55,332 nucleotides of DNA. It comes from Verrucomicrobiota bacterium. Lineage in GTDB: Bacteria > Pseudomonadota > Gammaproteobacteria > Coxiellales > Coxiellaceae. Location of the stretch: the NCBI GenBank assembly GCA_013287435.1, contig JABDDU010000009.1, forward strand, positions 1 to 55,332. Reading direction: 5' to 3'. The notes under the pieces are model-generated. The model was given only the letters and a program-made list of their open reading frames with translations, searched no databases and was not told where the DNA came from. Shown in pieces: positions 11,264 to 18,459 of the stretch (the stretch's first letter is position 1; each line of letters starts with the position of its first letter). Both the position numbers and the translations under genes were made by a program.

Positions 11264-14200
11264 TTAACCAGGGAAATTAGAGGAAGATGGCAGTTCCTTT
11301 TTTGAGGCGTGTGTTGTTGGAGGTCGCAGAAAAGACGAATGACTGACGTTAAAAGTAACAGGCGCAGCGGGATAGCGTGGCAATTCGTTTTCAACGAAAA
11401 CAGATAGGGTTTTGTTTTTTGGATCAGGGTCTTGCAAGAAAGTGCTTTTGCTAACAAAGGGACCCCATTGCTGTGTCAATAATGAAGCATGACTGGTAAT
11501 GACGGTATTACGGTTAGTGCTACAAAAATTTCTAGGAACATAGACGTTTGAAGTACAGCCCACCGCCTGTTGAAAAGTATCGTAGGAACGTTCCTCATCT
11601 CTCGGAGAGCTTCCTTGAACGACTAAGTGATTCTTTTGACTCACGCCAGCAACATACTGATTTTCTCCAGTGATTAATACATAGCGATGAATTGCAGCAC
11701 TAAGATCTAAATCAGAATGCGTCCTAGCAATGTTTTCGTCTACAAATCTTTTGATTTCTGCTAACGAGATTCCTTTCACGTTGGGATCGACAGTGCCCGG
11801 AAAATAAATAATGTGGGGTGGGACGCTATCATTTTTTTCTCTGCAGGGATAAATCAGTCTTCCCATCTCTTCATGCTGGTCATTTAATACTGAATAAATC
11901 CATTGCGTCCTCTCTGAGTCTGACTGTGCTGTTTTTGTAAAGCTTGTACAATCATGTTTTATGCTTGTAAAATCAGCGGTCACATTGACAATAGCATTAT
12001 AAATTTCGCCAGGAGAAAACGTGTCGGAAAGTTTTTTCTCGCTAACATAACAGCACTGCGATTTTACTAATTCCGCTAATTTTGCAGCCACGCACGATAT
12101 GGCAACATCTATTATTAGTCCCATGCATGCTTGTTGTCGCTCTTTTCGATTCAACAATCTTTTAAGCGCAGCTTGTAACGCACGCACACCATCTTCGGTC
12201 GCATAAAAATCAGATTTCAGTCCCGCCTCTAAACATTTTATATTTGTGTTCATTGTATCTATAAAATCACCGCCATTTGCAAAACTTCTTTCAAAAAGCG
12301 ATTTTGTTTTTTCATAGGAAATAAGTAATGTGATGACCTCCCTTTTTTTTAAAAAACACCTAAAACCATATGAACAAGGACCATTACAAAAATCCAATAT
12401 TTGTTTTTCAGTAAAATGTTCGAGAATAGTGCGTAATTCGGCTACGTCGAGAAGTTGCACCACATACTTAAAATCTTCTTCGAACTTAATAAGTGATACC
12501 ACTTGTTCTTTAAACGCCCGAAAAAGGATAGGGTGGGTAGAACTGTTCAGTAAAGACAATAACGTAAAAAAATCTTTCGCTGTCTTAATAAAAAATGGCT
12601 GCTTGTTTTTAATGGTTTCTAAATAAGTATTTTGTAACTCAGGGTTAAATTTCAGCGAACGCCATATACGACAAAAATCTTGGATTGGGTTCGAAAAATC
12701 TATTTGTGTCATAAAATTTAAAGTTAGAGGTGTAACTATGTCGACCTTGGCTTCGGCTACCGCTACCGCAACAAATGCTTCTATGATGGCCGCTTGCGTT
12801 GGCTTATTATCCCCTGTCATTTCAAAAAAATACGACAAAACATCCCACTTTTTGTTCTGAATGGTCACATTTAATGCCGACATAACCGCTGCTTTATTAG
12901 GCTTATTATTACCAGTCAATTGACAATACATCTGTACTGACGCTCCGTCTCCTGTGATAGCGGCAGTATTAAAAAAAGACGCGACCTGATCAGACGATAT
13001 ATCATTATTTGATATGGCATTGTTAAGCAATAAAGCCATTTTTTTAGATAAAAAAGCAGCTGCGCATTCACCTTTTTGATATCGTTTAATTTCGTTTATT
13101 ATATCCAAAAATTTTTCATGAATTTTTTCTAGCGCTAATTTGTTTTGTGCTCGCTTTTTTGCGATAAGAACTTCTATTGTTTCAGAGCTCGCGTCACCTT
13201 TTTCTATTAATTCACGCGATCGTAAAAATTGGGACATGCTAATTTGATATATTAATATCAGCTGTGTTGCAGCGGCTTTTACAATAGGGTCTAGAGAATT
13301 GACAGCATCAAATGCAGAAGCGATAAGATGATAATTCAAACACATTAAATCATCTGGATGTTGATACGGTTGAAGGCTTAGTTCGCTATACGATCGCAAA
13401 TCAGACACTGCACGCACGGCGAACAAAGCGCGAGTTGAAGAAATATTTTTGCTGAGATGTTCCACGACTTGCACTTGTCCTGGCGGCATTAAAATTTCTT
13501 TTTCTTCAGGGTTTTCTGATAATAGTGCAATAGGAAAACCAATGGTACTGATAAAATCCATGCGACTATCAGCAGTTTGCGCATAAGAAAATTTCTTCAT
13601 CGCTGGTATTTGATCTGCTACATTGGATGTTGCGCTAATAAAACCTGATAATTGTCTAACGTTTTTGCTCGTTGCAGATTCTTCAAAACTAACACCGTAA
13701 TTCTTAAAATATCTTTCAGCCACTCTTTTTCCAGGAGTTGTCTCGTGTTGAAGAACGCCCAGTTTTCTCAAACCACTCCCTAATATAACCGCATGCACAA
13801 TGGCTGCTTTTATTTCATCCTCGGTTTGATCCGATGCATTTCTCAATAAATTGTTTATTAAAACGTAGCCTTCTCGGCGGGTCTTTATTCCTGTGGTGTA
13901 ATAATTGATTGCTTGTGCTTCGGCCAGATGCAACTTTGCATAAGCAGACTGTATTTGTTTATCTCGAGCTTGATCTACTGAATCTTTTGCTGAATTTTGT
14001 ATTTCTTTCTCAAGATCATTTTTTATTTCATTAAAGCGCGCTTCTGTTATATCAGATATTATTCCAAATGATTCTGTGTATTTTAGATAGACAGCATCAT
14101 CCTCTATTTGCAGATGTTGAAAATTAGCGTATCTCATTATTTCGCTAATATTGTAAATTTCCTGAGTGTTTTGAAAAAATATAAAATAATCACCATTGAT

Positions 14201-15322
14201 TTTTCTGACAGCGACGTTATCGGATGATTGCAAAAGTTGGACGGCAATTTTTTCGAGTTGAACCGTATAAATTGATTTGGGTAAGGGACCTTCGGTTAAC
14301 ACATATTTTCCTGCTTCGTTATAAAGACCAGGATTTTCTGTTGCATATTTTGCCTCTTCTGGAAATTTTTCACTGATTGTTTTTTCAATCAATTGGAATC
14401 GCAAAGAAAACTGCTCTTCTGCGATGGGATATTTTTTGGGATTGTTTTGTATTTTTTCAACCAGTGTTGCAAATATTTGTCGATAACTGTATTGATTTCC
14501 GTCTGCAAAAATTATTTGTCTCTGATTTTCTAGTGCAGCAGTCAGGTGAAGTCTGTCATAAAAAAGATGGCTCACAATTCCATTTAACAATGCTTCATTA
14601 TTAGAAAGAAATGTTTCGCAAAAAATCTCTAACGTGGTATTAACACTGTAATCCTGCTCTTCTTTTACATATAAGCCAAGCTGTTGACACAATGTCCTAA
14701 ATCCATCTTCCATTTGACGTCGTATTTCTTGAGCGGTATACCCGGGAACATATAGCAATTCATCTGCTCTGTTCCGTTCGCGTTTCATTAAACCGATGAC
14801 GTCACAAATCCATCTAAACTGCTTATGTGTCACTGAAGGAGATAAAATTTCGTAATCTTCCGTTCTATTGACCGCCGTTTTTATCGCATTAAGAATTTTT
14901 GTTGTGTTTGTATCGTACGCTTTTTTTTGTTGCTCATATTCTTGCGGGCCGTAATCGCGTTCATTATTGGGAAGTAATCTTATGGCGTCCAGTCCATCTG
15001 CAAAACCAAATAAAATAATATCTTTCAGCGTGAGTTGCACATCTTCATTTCGATTTTTGCGTGTTATTTTTGGTTGTGTATCATCGGGAGCACTCATTAA
15101 AAATTGAATAACGTCAACGGTCAAATTCTCCGAGACAATAGGATCAAGTAATATTTTTCTATTCAACGCAGCATTTCCGTAAAATGCTTGGTCGTTATAG
15201 TATTGATCGCAGCGCGCTACAATTAACTGGATATTTTTTTTAATTTTTTGACGCAACTTGTCAGATGGCAAGAACTGTGTATTTTGTAGTGACTTTAAAT
15301 CTTTTATGACTGAATTTGGCAT
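11264..15322 (-). CDS. Large effector-like protein with an R-S-ExE ADP-ribosyltransferase core
   Basis: A 1352-residue protein with no signal peptide. Residues about 465-625 read like a mono-ADP-ribosyltransferase: an opening helix with INYYTTG and LINNLLRN, a candidate NAD-binding Arg533 in TPGKRVAERYF, the Ser/Thr strand GFISATSN at 560-567, and a closing EEKEILMPPG in which Glu607-x-Glu609 would be the catalytic ExE. Residues about 790-865 hold two copies of a 35-40-residue helical repeat marked by LTGNNKP / MTGDNKP. The C-terminal third has no recognised domain and ends in a Ser/Pro-rich tail. Such architecture is typical of secreted bacterial effectors. The transferase call rests on motif spacing read by eye; host target and secretion route are unknown. 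Confidence 0.65.
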   Translation of the reverse strand: MPNSVIKDLKSLQNTQFLPSDKLRQKIKKNIQLIVARCDQYYNDQAFYGNAALNRKILLDPIVSENLTVDVIQFLMSAPDDTQPKITRKNRNEDVQLTLKDIILFGFADGLDAIRLLPNNERDYGPQEYEQQKKAYDTNTTKILNAIKTAVNRTEDYEILSPSVTHKQFRWICDVIGLMKRERNRADELLYVPGYTAQEIRRQMEDGFRTLCQQLGLYVKEEQDYSVNTTLEIFCETFLSNNEALLNGIVSHLFYDRLHLTAALENQRQIIFADGNQYSYRQIFATLVEKIQNNPKKYPIAEEQFSLRFQLIEKTISEKFPEEAKYATENPGLYNEAGKYVLTEGPLPKSIYTVQLEKIAVQLLQSSDNVAVRKINGDYFIFFQNTQEIYNISEIMRYANFQHLQIEDDAVYLKYTESFGIISDITEARFNEIKNDLEKEIQNSAKDSVDQARDKQIQSAYAKLHLAEAQAINYYTTGIKTRREGYVLINNLLRNASDQTEDEIKAAIVHAVILGSGLRKLGVLQHETTPGKRVAERYFKNYGVSFEESATSKNVRQLSGFISATSNVADQIPAMKKFSYAQTADSRMDFISTIGFPIALLSENPEEKEILMPPGQVQVVEHLSKNISSTRALFAVRAVSDLRSYSELSLQPYQHPDDLMCLNYHLIASAFDAVNSLDPIVKAAATQLILIYQISMSQFLRSRELIEKGDASSETIEVLIAKKRAQNKLALEKIHEKFLDIINEIKRYQKGECAAAFLSKKMALLLNNAISNNDISSDQVASFFNTAAITGDGASVQMYCQLTGNNKPNKAAVMSALNVTIQNKKWDVLSYFFEMTGDNKPTQAAIIEAFVAVAVAEAKVDIVTPLTLNFMTQIDFSNPIQDFCRIWRSLKFNPELQNTYLETIKNKQPFFIKTAKDFFTLLSLLNSSTHPILFRAFKEQVVSLIKFEEDFKYVVQLLDVAELRTILEHFTEKQILDFCNGPCSYGFRCFLKKREVITLLISYEKTKSLFERSFANGGDFIDTMNTNIKCLEAGLKSDFYATEDGVRALQAALKRLLNRKERQQACMGLIIDVAISCVAAKLAELVKSQCCYVSEKKLSDTFSPGEIYNAIVNVTADFTSIKHDCTSFTKTAQSDSERTQWIYSVLNDQHEEMGRLIYPCREKNDSVPPHIIYFPGTVDPNVKGISLAEIKRFVDENIARTHSDLDLSAAIHRYVLITGENQYVAGVSQKNHLVVQGSSPRDEERSYDTFQQAVGCTSNVYVPRNFCSTNRNTVITSHASLLTQQWGPFVSKSTFLQDPDPKNKTLSVFVENELPRYPAAPVTFNVSHSSFLRPPTTHASKKELPSSSNFPG

Positions 15323-15329
15323 AATGAAA

Positions 15330-15350
15330 AGTATAAGAGTTAATTCTTAT
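15330..15350 (-). promoter_or_regulatory. Promoter -10 box and palindromic operator of the effector gene
   Basis: On the minus strand TATACT (15335 to 15330) would start transcription at about 15323, next to the ATG at 15322, so the mRNA could be leaderless. No Shine-Dalgarno box is present. The -10 overlaps the inverted repeat ATAAGAGTTAATTCTTAT (15333-15350), a possible regulator site. No convincing -35 box is seen, which would fit activator control. Confidence 0.4.
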
Positions 15351-15414
15351 GGAAATCTTAGGATGACGATCATTTAGATGAAGTTGTTCGAAATGAATGC
15401 CTCTGCGACTCTAA

Positions 15415-15463
15415 CTGCAAAGCGCCTCAGTCGGTTTGCTACGCAAACCTCCTTCAGCTACTG
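15415..15463 (-). repeat. REP-like palindromic element
   Basis: The perfect hairpin GGTTTGC-TAC-GCAAACC (15433-15449) is flanked by GCAAAGCGCCTCAG and CTCCTTCAGCTACTG. The flanks match the repeat near 32933-32974 closely, while the hairpin arms differ in sequence but keep pairing. That pattern of compensated change is typical of a REP family. Confidence 0.6.
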
Positions 15464-15561
15464 TATCTCTGCGTTATTTGAAATTTTTGTCGTGTACAAC
15501 GCTCAGAATCACATACACTTTCCGGATAAGCAGCATTAAAGCACATTTTTTTCATTTCCAT
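15454..15561 (-). CDS. Possible small Cys-containing protein (35 residues)
   Basis: A short frame with a strong AAAGGAG box seven bases before the ATG. The product begins MEMKKMCFNAAYPESVCDSE and holds three cysteines. Its C-terminal end and stop codon are supplied by the adjacent REP-like repeat. No family recognised. The ribosome-binding site is the only positive evidence, so it may be fortuitous or a remnant. Confidence 0.22.
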   Translation of the reverse strand: MEMKKMCFNAAYPESVCDSERCTRQKFQITQRYSS

Positions 15562-15728
15562 TTTTTCTCCTTTGTAATTTGTTACCGTTGTGAGATATCT
15601 CTTAACTCAGTGTCAGCATCCCCCTTAAAGCGTTAAAAAAACCAAAATTTCACTGATGAGAAGCATAGGCGAACCAGATGATTTTTAAATTAATTTTCTG
15701 TTTTAGATTAAATAGTGACCAATAGTAA

Positions 15729-15805
15729 TGAAAATGATTTTCACAAGCGCTTGTTAAAAGTATTTAACCTGATAGATTAATCCATGTTTAGGGATAATGA
15801 TTTTC
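15729..15805 (+). promoter_or_regulatory. Two Fur-box-like palindromes around a sigma-70 promoter
   Basis: TGAAAATGATTTTCA (15729-15743) is a perfect 7-1-7 palindrome of the Fur-box type, and GATAATGATTTTC (15793-15805) is a second, weaker copy. Between them lie TTGTTA (15751-15756), a 16-base spacer and TAGATT (15773-15778). Iron-bound Fur sitting on both sites would block this promoter. Confidence 0.5.
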
Positions 15806-15892
15806 TCAAGGGAAAAAAGGTTCTAAGGACAGAACGCGTTGGTAGGGATTGCCAAAAAAAGGGGTGGTGTCAAAGCCACCCCTTTCTTTTTT
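15785..15892 (+). ncRNA. Candidate Fur-regulated small RNA
   Basis: A transcript from the Fur-flanked promoter would be about 108 nt. It contains a stem GTTCT-AAGGAC-AGAAC (15820-15835) and ends in a strong intrinsic terminator (15861-15892). There is no open frame with a ribosome-binding site inside it. Size, iron-type promoter and terminator match the RyhB/PrrF class of iron-sparing RNAs, but no primary-sequence match to those is visible. Inference only. Confidence 0.35.
15861..15892. terminator. Bidirectional intrinsic terminator
   Basis: Stem GGGGTGG...CCACCCC (15861-15882) with an 8-base loop is followed by TTTCTTTTTT on the plus strand and preceded by seven A residues, which become a T tract on the minus strand. 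It would end both the candidate small RNA and the toxin-antitoxin operon that stops at 15897. Confidence 0.9.
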
Positions 15893-15896
15893 GCGC

Positions 15897-16196
15897 TTAT
15901 GGATGTGGAATAATTGCAAAAACTGTTATTTGTTTTTTATCCGGACCGTAATACCACAAAATACGATAAGCGCCTGGTGTATTGTTTTCTGCATACGCCT
16001 CAAAGACTTCTTCGTCGCGCGGTCCTTTAAGTTCAGTATATTTGTGTGTATTCAAACCGGGATGTCGTGGATTATTTTGCAAGTACGCCAATGCTTTTTT
16101 GACCGCCTTTAATCGTTTTTTTAATCCTGGATTTAATTCGAGAGTGAGAAGATCGTTTTTCGCTTCTTCAACAAGAAAAATTTCATAATGATTCAT
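15897..16196 (-). CDS. RelE/HigB-like type II toxin
   Basis: A 99-residue RelE/ParE-fold protein: an N-terminal strand (HYEIFLVEEA), two helices rich in Lys and Leu, and C-terminal strands with PGAYRILWYYG and ITVFAIIPHP. The final His-Pro strand is common in ribosome-dependent mRNA interferases of this superfamily. It starts 10 bases after the upstream antitoxin gene and is followed at once by a strong terminator. The fold is fairly clear; the exact subfamily is not. Confidence 0.7.
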   Translation of the reverse strand: MNHYEIFLVEEAKNDLLTLELNPGLKKRLKAVKKALAYLQNNPRHPGLNTHKYTELKGPRDEEVFEAYAENNTPGAYRILWYYGPDKKQITVFAIIPHP

Positions 16197-16206
16197 GTTA
16201 ATTTAC

Positions 16207-16464
16207 TCAATCATCCAAAAACTTTGAAAAATCCATTTTGGTCAGTTTGCCCTCCGCAGCCTCTTTCAAGCCTTTTTGTACCTTAACTAATATTTTGGGA
16301 TTTTCGAAAATCCATTTTTCTCTTGCAGAAATTTCAGAAAGTGGCTCTAAGATGAAGCGTCCTAATTTATCGATCGTTAATCTGAATCCGCTGATGTCTT
16401 TAGGTAAAGTGCCCAAGTTAATTCTGCCTTTGGCGTCGGGCCTTACAATCTTAGGTGCACGCAT
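16207..16464 (-). CDS. AbrB-like antitoxin partner of the RelE-type toxin
   Basis: Eighty-five residues from the ATG at 16464, which has a GAGGT box six bases upstream; an in-frame start 33 bases earlier lacks one. The N-terminal half reads as a small DNA-binding beta domain (IVRPDAKGRINLGTLPKDI, LTIDKLGRFILEPL). The C-terminal half carries EKWIFENPK and VQKGLKEAAEGK, the common toxin-binding tail of RelB/Phd-type antitoxins. First gene of the pair with its own promoter. Confidence 0.7.
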   Translation of the reverse strand: MRAPKIVRPDAKGRINLGTLPKDISGFRLTIDKLGRFILEPLSEISAREKWIFENPKILVKVQKGLKEAAEGKLTKMDFSKFLDD

Positions 16465-16496
16465 AATAATACCTCGTTTCATAGGTGATATTGGCA

Positions 16497-16545
16497 ATTA
16501 TAGCACAAGGTGGGAAAAGATCAAAGTGGGAAATAGTCAATCCCC
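16497..16545 (-). promoter_or_regulatory. Promoter and repeated operator of the RelE-type module
   Basis: On the minus strand TTGATC (16524-16519), a 16-base spacer and TATAAT (16502-16497) form a good promoter. GTGGGAAA occurs twice as a direct repeat (about 16510 and 16526), with CCCAC in inverse orientation near 16542. Repeated sites over a promoter fit antitoxin autoregulation. Confidence 0.55.
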
Positions 16546-16550
16546 CACTT

Positions 16551-17366
16551 TTAATAGCGACTCACAAACCTCTCTACCAATGCTTTCAACGTTTCCGCTG
16601 CTTTTTTCGCACCCGATAATGTCAACTCATGACTGATTTTTTGTGTGCTTAACCCAGCCGCTCTATTGCTAATCACTGAAATCATCGCGACTCGCAAACC
16701 ACAATGATGCGCGGTGATAATTTCATTGATTGCCGACATCGCAATCACATCACCGCCCAATATTTGAAAGCTGCGAATTTCTGCAGGCGTTTCAAAGCTG
16801 GGTCCTAATACGGCAAAATAAACACCTTGTTTTAAAGCAATATTATTTTCAGCTGCCACAGCCAATAATTTTTCGCGTAACCCAATATCATACGTATCTT
16901 CCATACCTAAAAAACGCGGTCCAAAATCATCTTCATTGTGTCCGCACAACACATTCATCCCTTGAAAATTAATATGATCGTTAATTAAAACCAAATCGCC
17001 AGGCGCAATATTTTCTCGCATCGAACCCGCGGCATTTGTGATTAAAATTGATTCGCAGCCGATTAATTTCAGCGTGCGAATATACGTTTTTGCAATCGTA
17101 TGTGAAATACCTTCATAATAATGCGCACGTCCCTGTAAAAAAGCGACAGGCAGTCCATTTAATTTTCCCAAAAATAAATTACCAGCATGTCCCGCCACCG
17201 TGCACGGCGGAAAATCGGGTAAATCGCTATACGGAATTTTTACAACGTTTTCTAATAAATCAGCAAGATCACCCAAACCAGAACCCAACGTCATTGCGAG
17301 TTTAGGCTTAAAATTAGGCGCTTTTTGTGAAATAATTTTTGCGGCGTTGATAGCAGATTGCGTCAT
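16551..17366 (-). CDS. punA: Purine nucleoside phosphorylase (trimeric PNP-II type)
   Basis: Splits purine nucleosides with phosphate into base and ribose-1-phosphate. It is 271 residues. The phosphate site GSG is at 28-30, AGH at 58-60 and QGRAHYYEG at 78-86, followed by LITNAAGS. The base-binding region reads GDVIAMSAINEIITAHHCGL, a divergent form of the usual MSxxPE string, then ISNRAAGL whose Asn suggests 6-oxopurines. A GGAG box precedes the ATG. It lies 40 bases after cdd on the same strand, a nucleoside-salvage pair. Confidence 0.92.
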   Translation of the reverse strand: MTQSAINAAKIISQKAPNFKPKLAMTLGSGLGDLADLLENVVKIPYSDLPDFPPCTVAGHAGNLFLGKLNGLPVAFLQGRAHYYEGISHTIAKTYIRTLKLIGCESILITNAAGSMRENIAPGDLVLINDHINFQGMNVLCGHNEDDFGPRFLGMEDTYDIGLREKLLAVAAENNIALKQGVYFAVLGPSFETPAEIRSFQILGGDVIAMSAINEIITAHHCGLRVAMISVISNRAAGLSTQKISHELTLSGAKKAAETLKALVERFVSRY

Positions 17367-17406
17367 TATTTTTTCTCCAGTATATTCATCACATCTTCGA
17401 GGTATA

Positions 17407-17817
17407 TTATAGTCTTGTTGCTAAATTCTGAGGCCCAAAAGCAAACGGTAATAATTCAGCCAATGTCGTATGCTGGTATTTCCCATCGACTGTGCATAAA
17501 TGAACGGATATTTCAGGTGCGGCGCATTCTAACAATCGTTGACGACAAGCGCCGCACGGAGAACAAATTTTTTGATCAGGCACCAATATCAACGCTTCAA
17601 TTATTTTTTTATGACCGTGCGCAAATAACGCAGAAACTGCACCTGCTTCGGCACACATCGTTATAGAAAATGACGCATTTTCCACATTACATCCTGAAAA
17701 TAATTCGCCGTTTTCCGCGCGCACACAAGCGGCTACCGAAAAATGTGAATAGGGGGCATAGGCGTTGGGCAGCACCGATTTTGCGGCTGCCAACATATCA
17801 GCGGGTGGTATTTTCAA
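17407..17817 (-). CDS. cdd: Cytidine deaminase
   Basis: Deaminates cytidine and deoxycytidine to uridine forms. The zinc motif is CAEAGAVSA with PCGACRQ further on, giving the three-cysteine ligand set of small tetrameric deaminases. I place the start at the TTG at 17817 (GGAG box about six bases upstream), giving 136 residues, close to the family length. A more upstream ATG at 17874 would overlap the start of the divergent gene at 17873 and read through its promoter. Confidence 0.9.
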   Translation of the reverse strand: MKIPPADMLAAAKSVLPNAYAPYSHFSVAACVRAENGELFSGCNVENASFSITMCAEAGAVSALFAHGHKKIIEALILVPDQKICSPCGACRQRLLECAAPEISVHLCTVDGKYQHTTLAELLPFAFGPQNLATRL

Positions 17818-17872
17818 TGGATTCTCCAGTATAATCAGACGAGGGTTGAACATTATAAACGGATTTAAGCAC
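17818..17872. promoter_or_regulatory. Divergent promoter region, cdd / PEBP-like gene
   Basis: A 55-base gap holds TATAAT on the plus strand (near 17830) and TATAAT on the minus strand (near 17855). Both genes probably start here back to back, so their expression may be linked. Confidence 0.4.
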
Positions 17873-18337
17873 ATGTTCGATACATTGGCAGTGATAACCT
17901 ACCTTCTAGGGCGAGACCCAAAAGATATCGATCGTTTGCATCTCAAAGCGTCATTTCCAGACAAACCCCCAGTGACTTGTGTTCAGAATGCACCATCGCC
18001 GCAAATAAAATGGCAAAAAGTATCGCCCGATGCCAGTTCGCTCGCGTTGATTGTGAAAGATTCGTCGCATTATGAATGGGTCGTTTATAATTTGCCGATC
18101 GATGCAAGAGGATTGCCATTCGATGCGAATGCAGAAATAAATCCCAACGATGTAGGTATTAATAGTTGGGGTCAGAAAAATTATCATTCACCTTGCGTTG
18201 GAAATACAAAGTATCCCGTCACCGTCGAATTATTTGTTCTCGACAAACGTTTTTCAGCACGTAACAAAATGACGGGTGAGATGTTAGAGAAAAAAATTAA
18301 AGATCATGTGATGGAGAAGGCGATTGTGCGGGAGTAA
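17873..18337 (+). CDS. PEBP (YbhB/YbcL) family protein, degenerate
   Basis: A 154-residue protein of the phosphatidylethanolamine-binding family. EWVVYNLP, NSWGQKNYHSPCVGNTKYPV and VELFVLD line up with the family strands and ligand loop. The usual DPDAP motif is replaced by KDSSHYEW, so the anion-binding pocket is altered. The biochemical role of bacterial members is not settled. The ATG at 17873 is chosen because the frame upstream is antisense to cdd; no clear ribosome-binding site is present. Confidence 0.75.
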   Translation: MFDTLAVITYLLGRDPKDIDRLHLKASFPDKPPVTCVQNAPSPQIKWQKVSPDASSLALIVKDSSHYEWVVYNLPIDARGLPFDANAEINPNDVGINSWGQKNYHSPCVGNTKYPVTVELFVLDKRFSARNKMTGEMLEKKIKDHVMEKAIVRE

Positions 18338-18384
18338 AAATTTTTTATAACCCATTGCTTTTTAAAGATTTATATGCTGTAATA

Positions 18385-18430
18385 CCGGAATTAACTCCGG
18401 ATTTACGCCGTAAATCCGGAATTAACTCCG
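18385..18430 (+). promoter_or_regulatory. Palindrome with flanking direct repeats upstream of the DUF4143-type ATPase
   Basis: CCGGATTTACG-C-CGTAAATCCGG (18397-18419) is a perfect 11-base inverted repeat. CCGGAATTAACTCCG occurs on both sides as a direct repeat (18385-18399 and 18416-18430). The block sits 29 bases before the ATPase start and is a likely protein-binding site, perhaps for autoregulation. Confidence 0.5.
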
Positions 18431-18459
18431 AAGTTACGTAGAAAATCTGGAGTGGATTG

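Noticed and set aside
12330..12626. Frames antisense to the large effector-like gene
   Set aside because: Shadow frames without ribosome-binding sites or family features; the minus-strand frame of 1352 codons is the coding one.
17818..17874. Longer N-terminus for cytidine deaminase
   Set aside because: It would overlap the start of the divergent gene and its promoter; the TTG at 17817 has a GGAG box.
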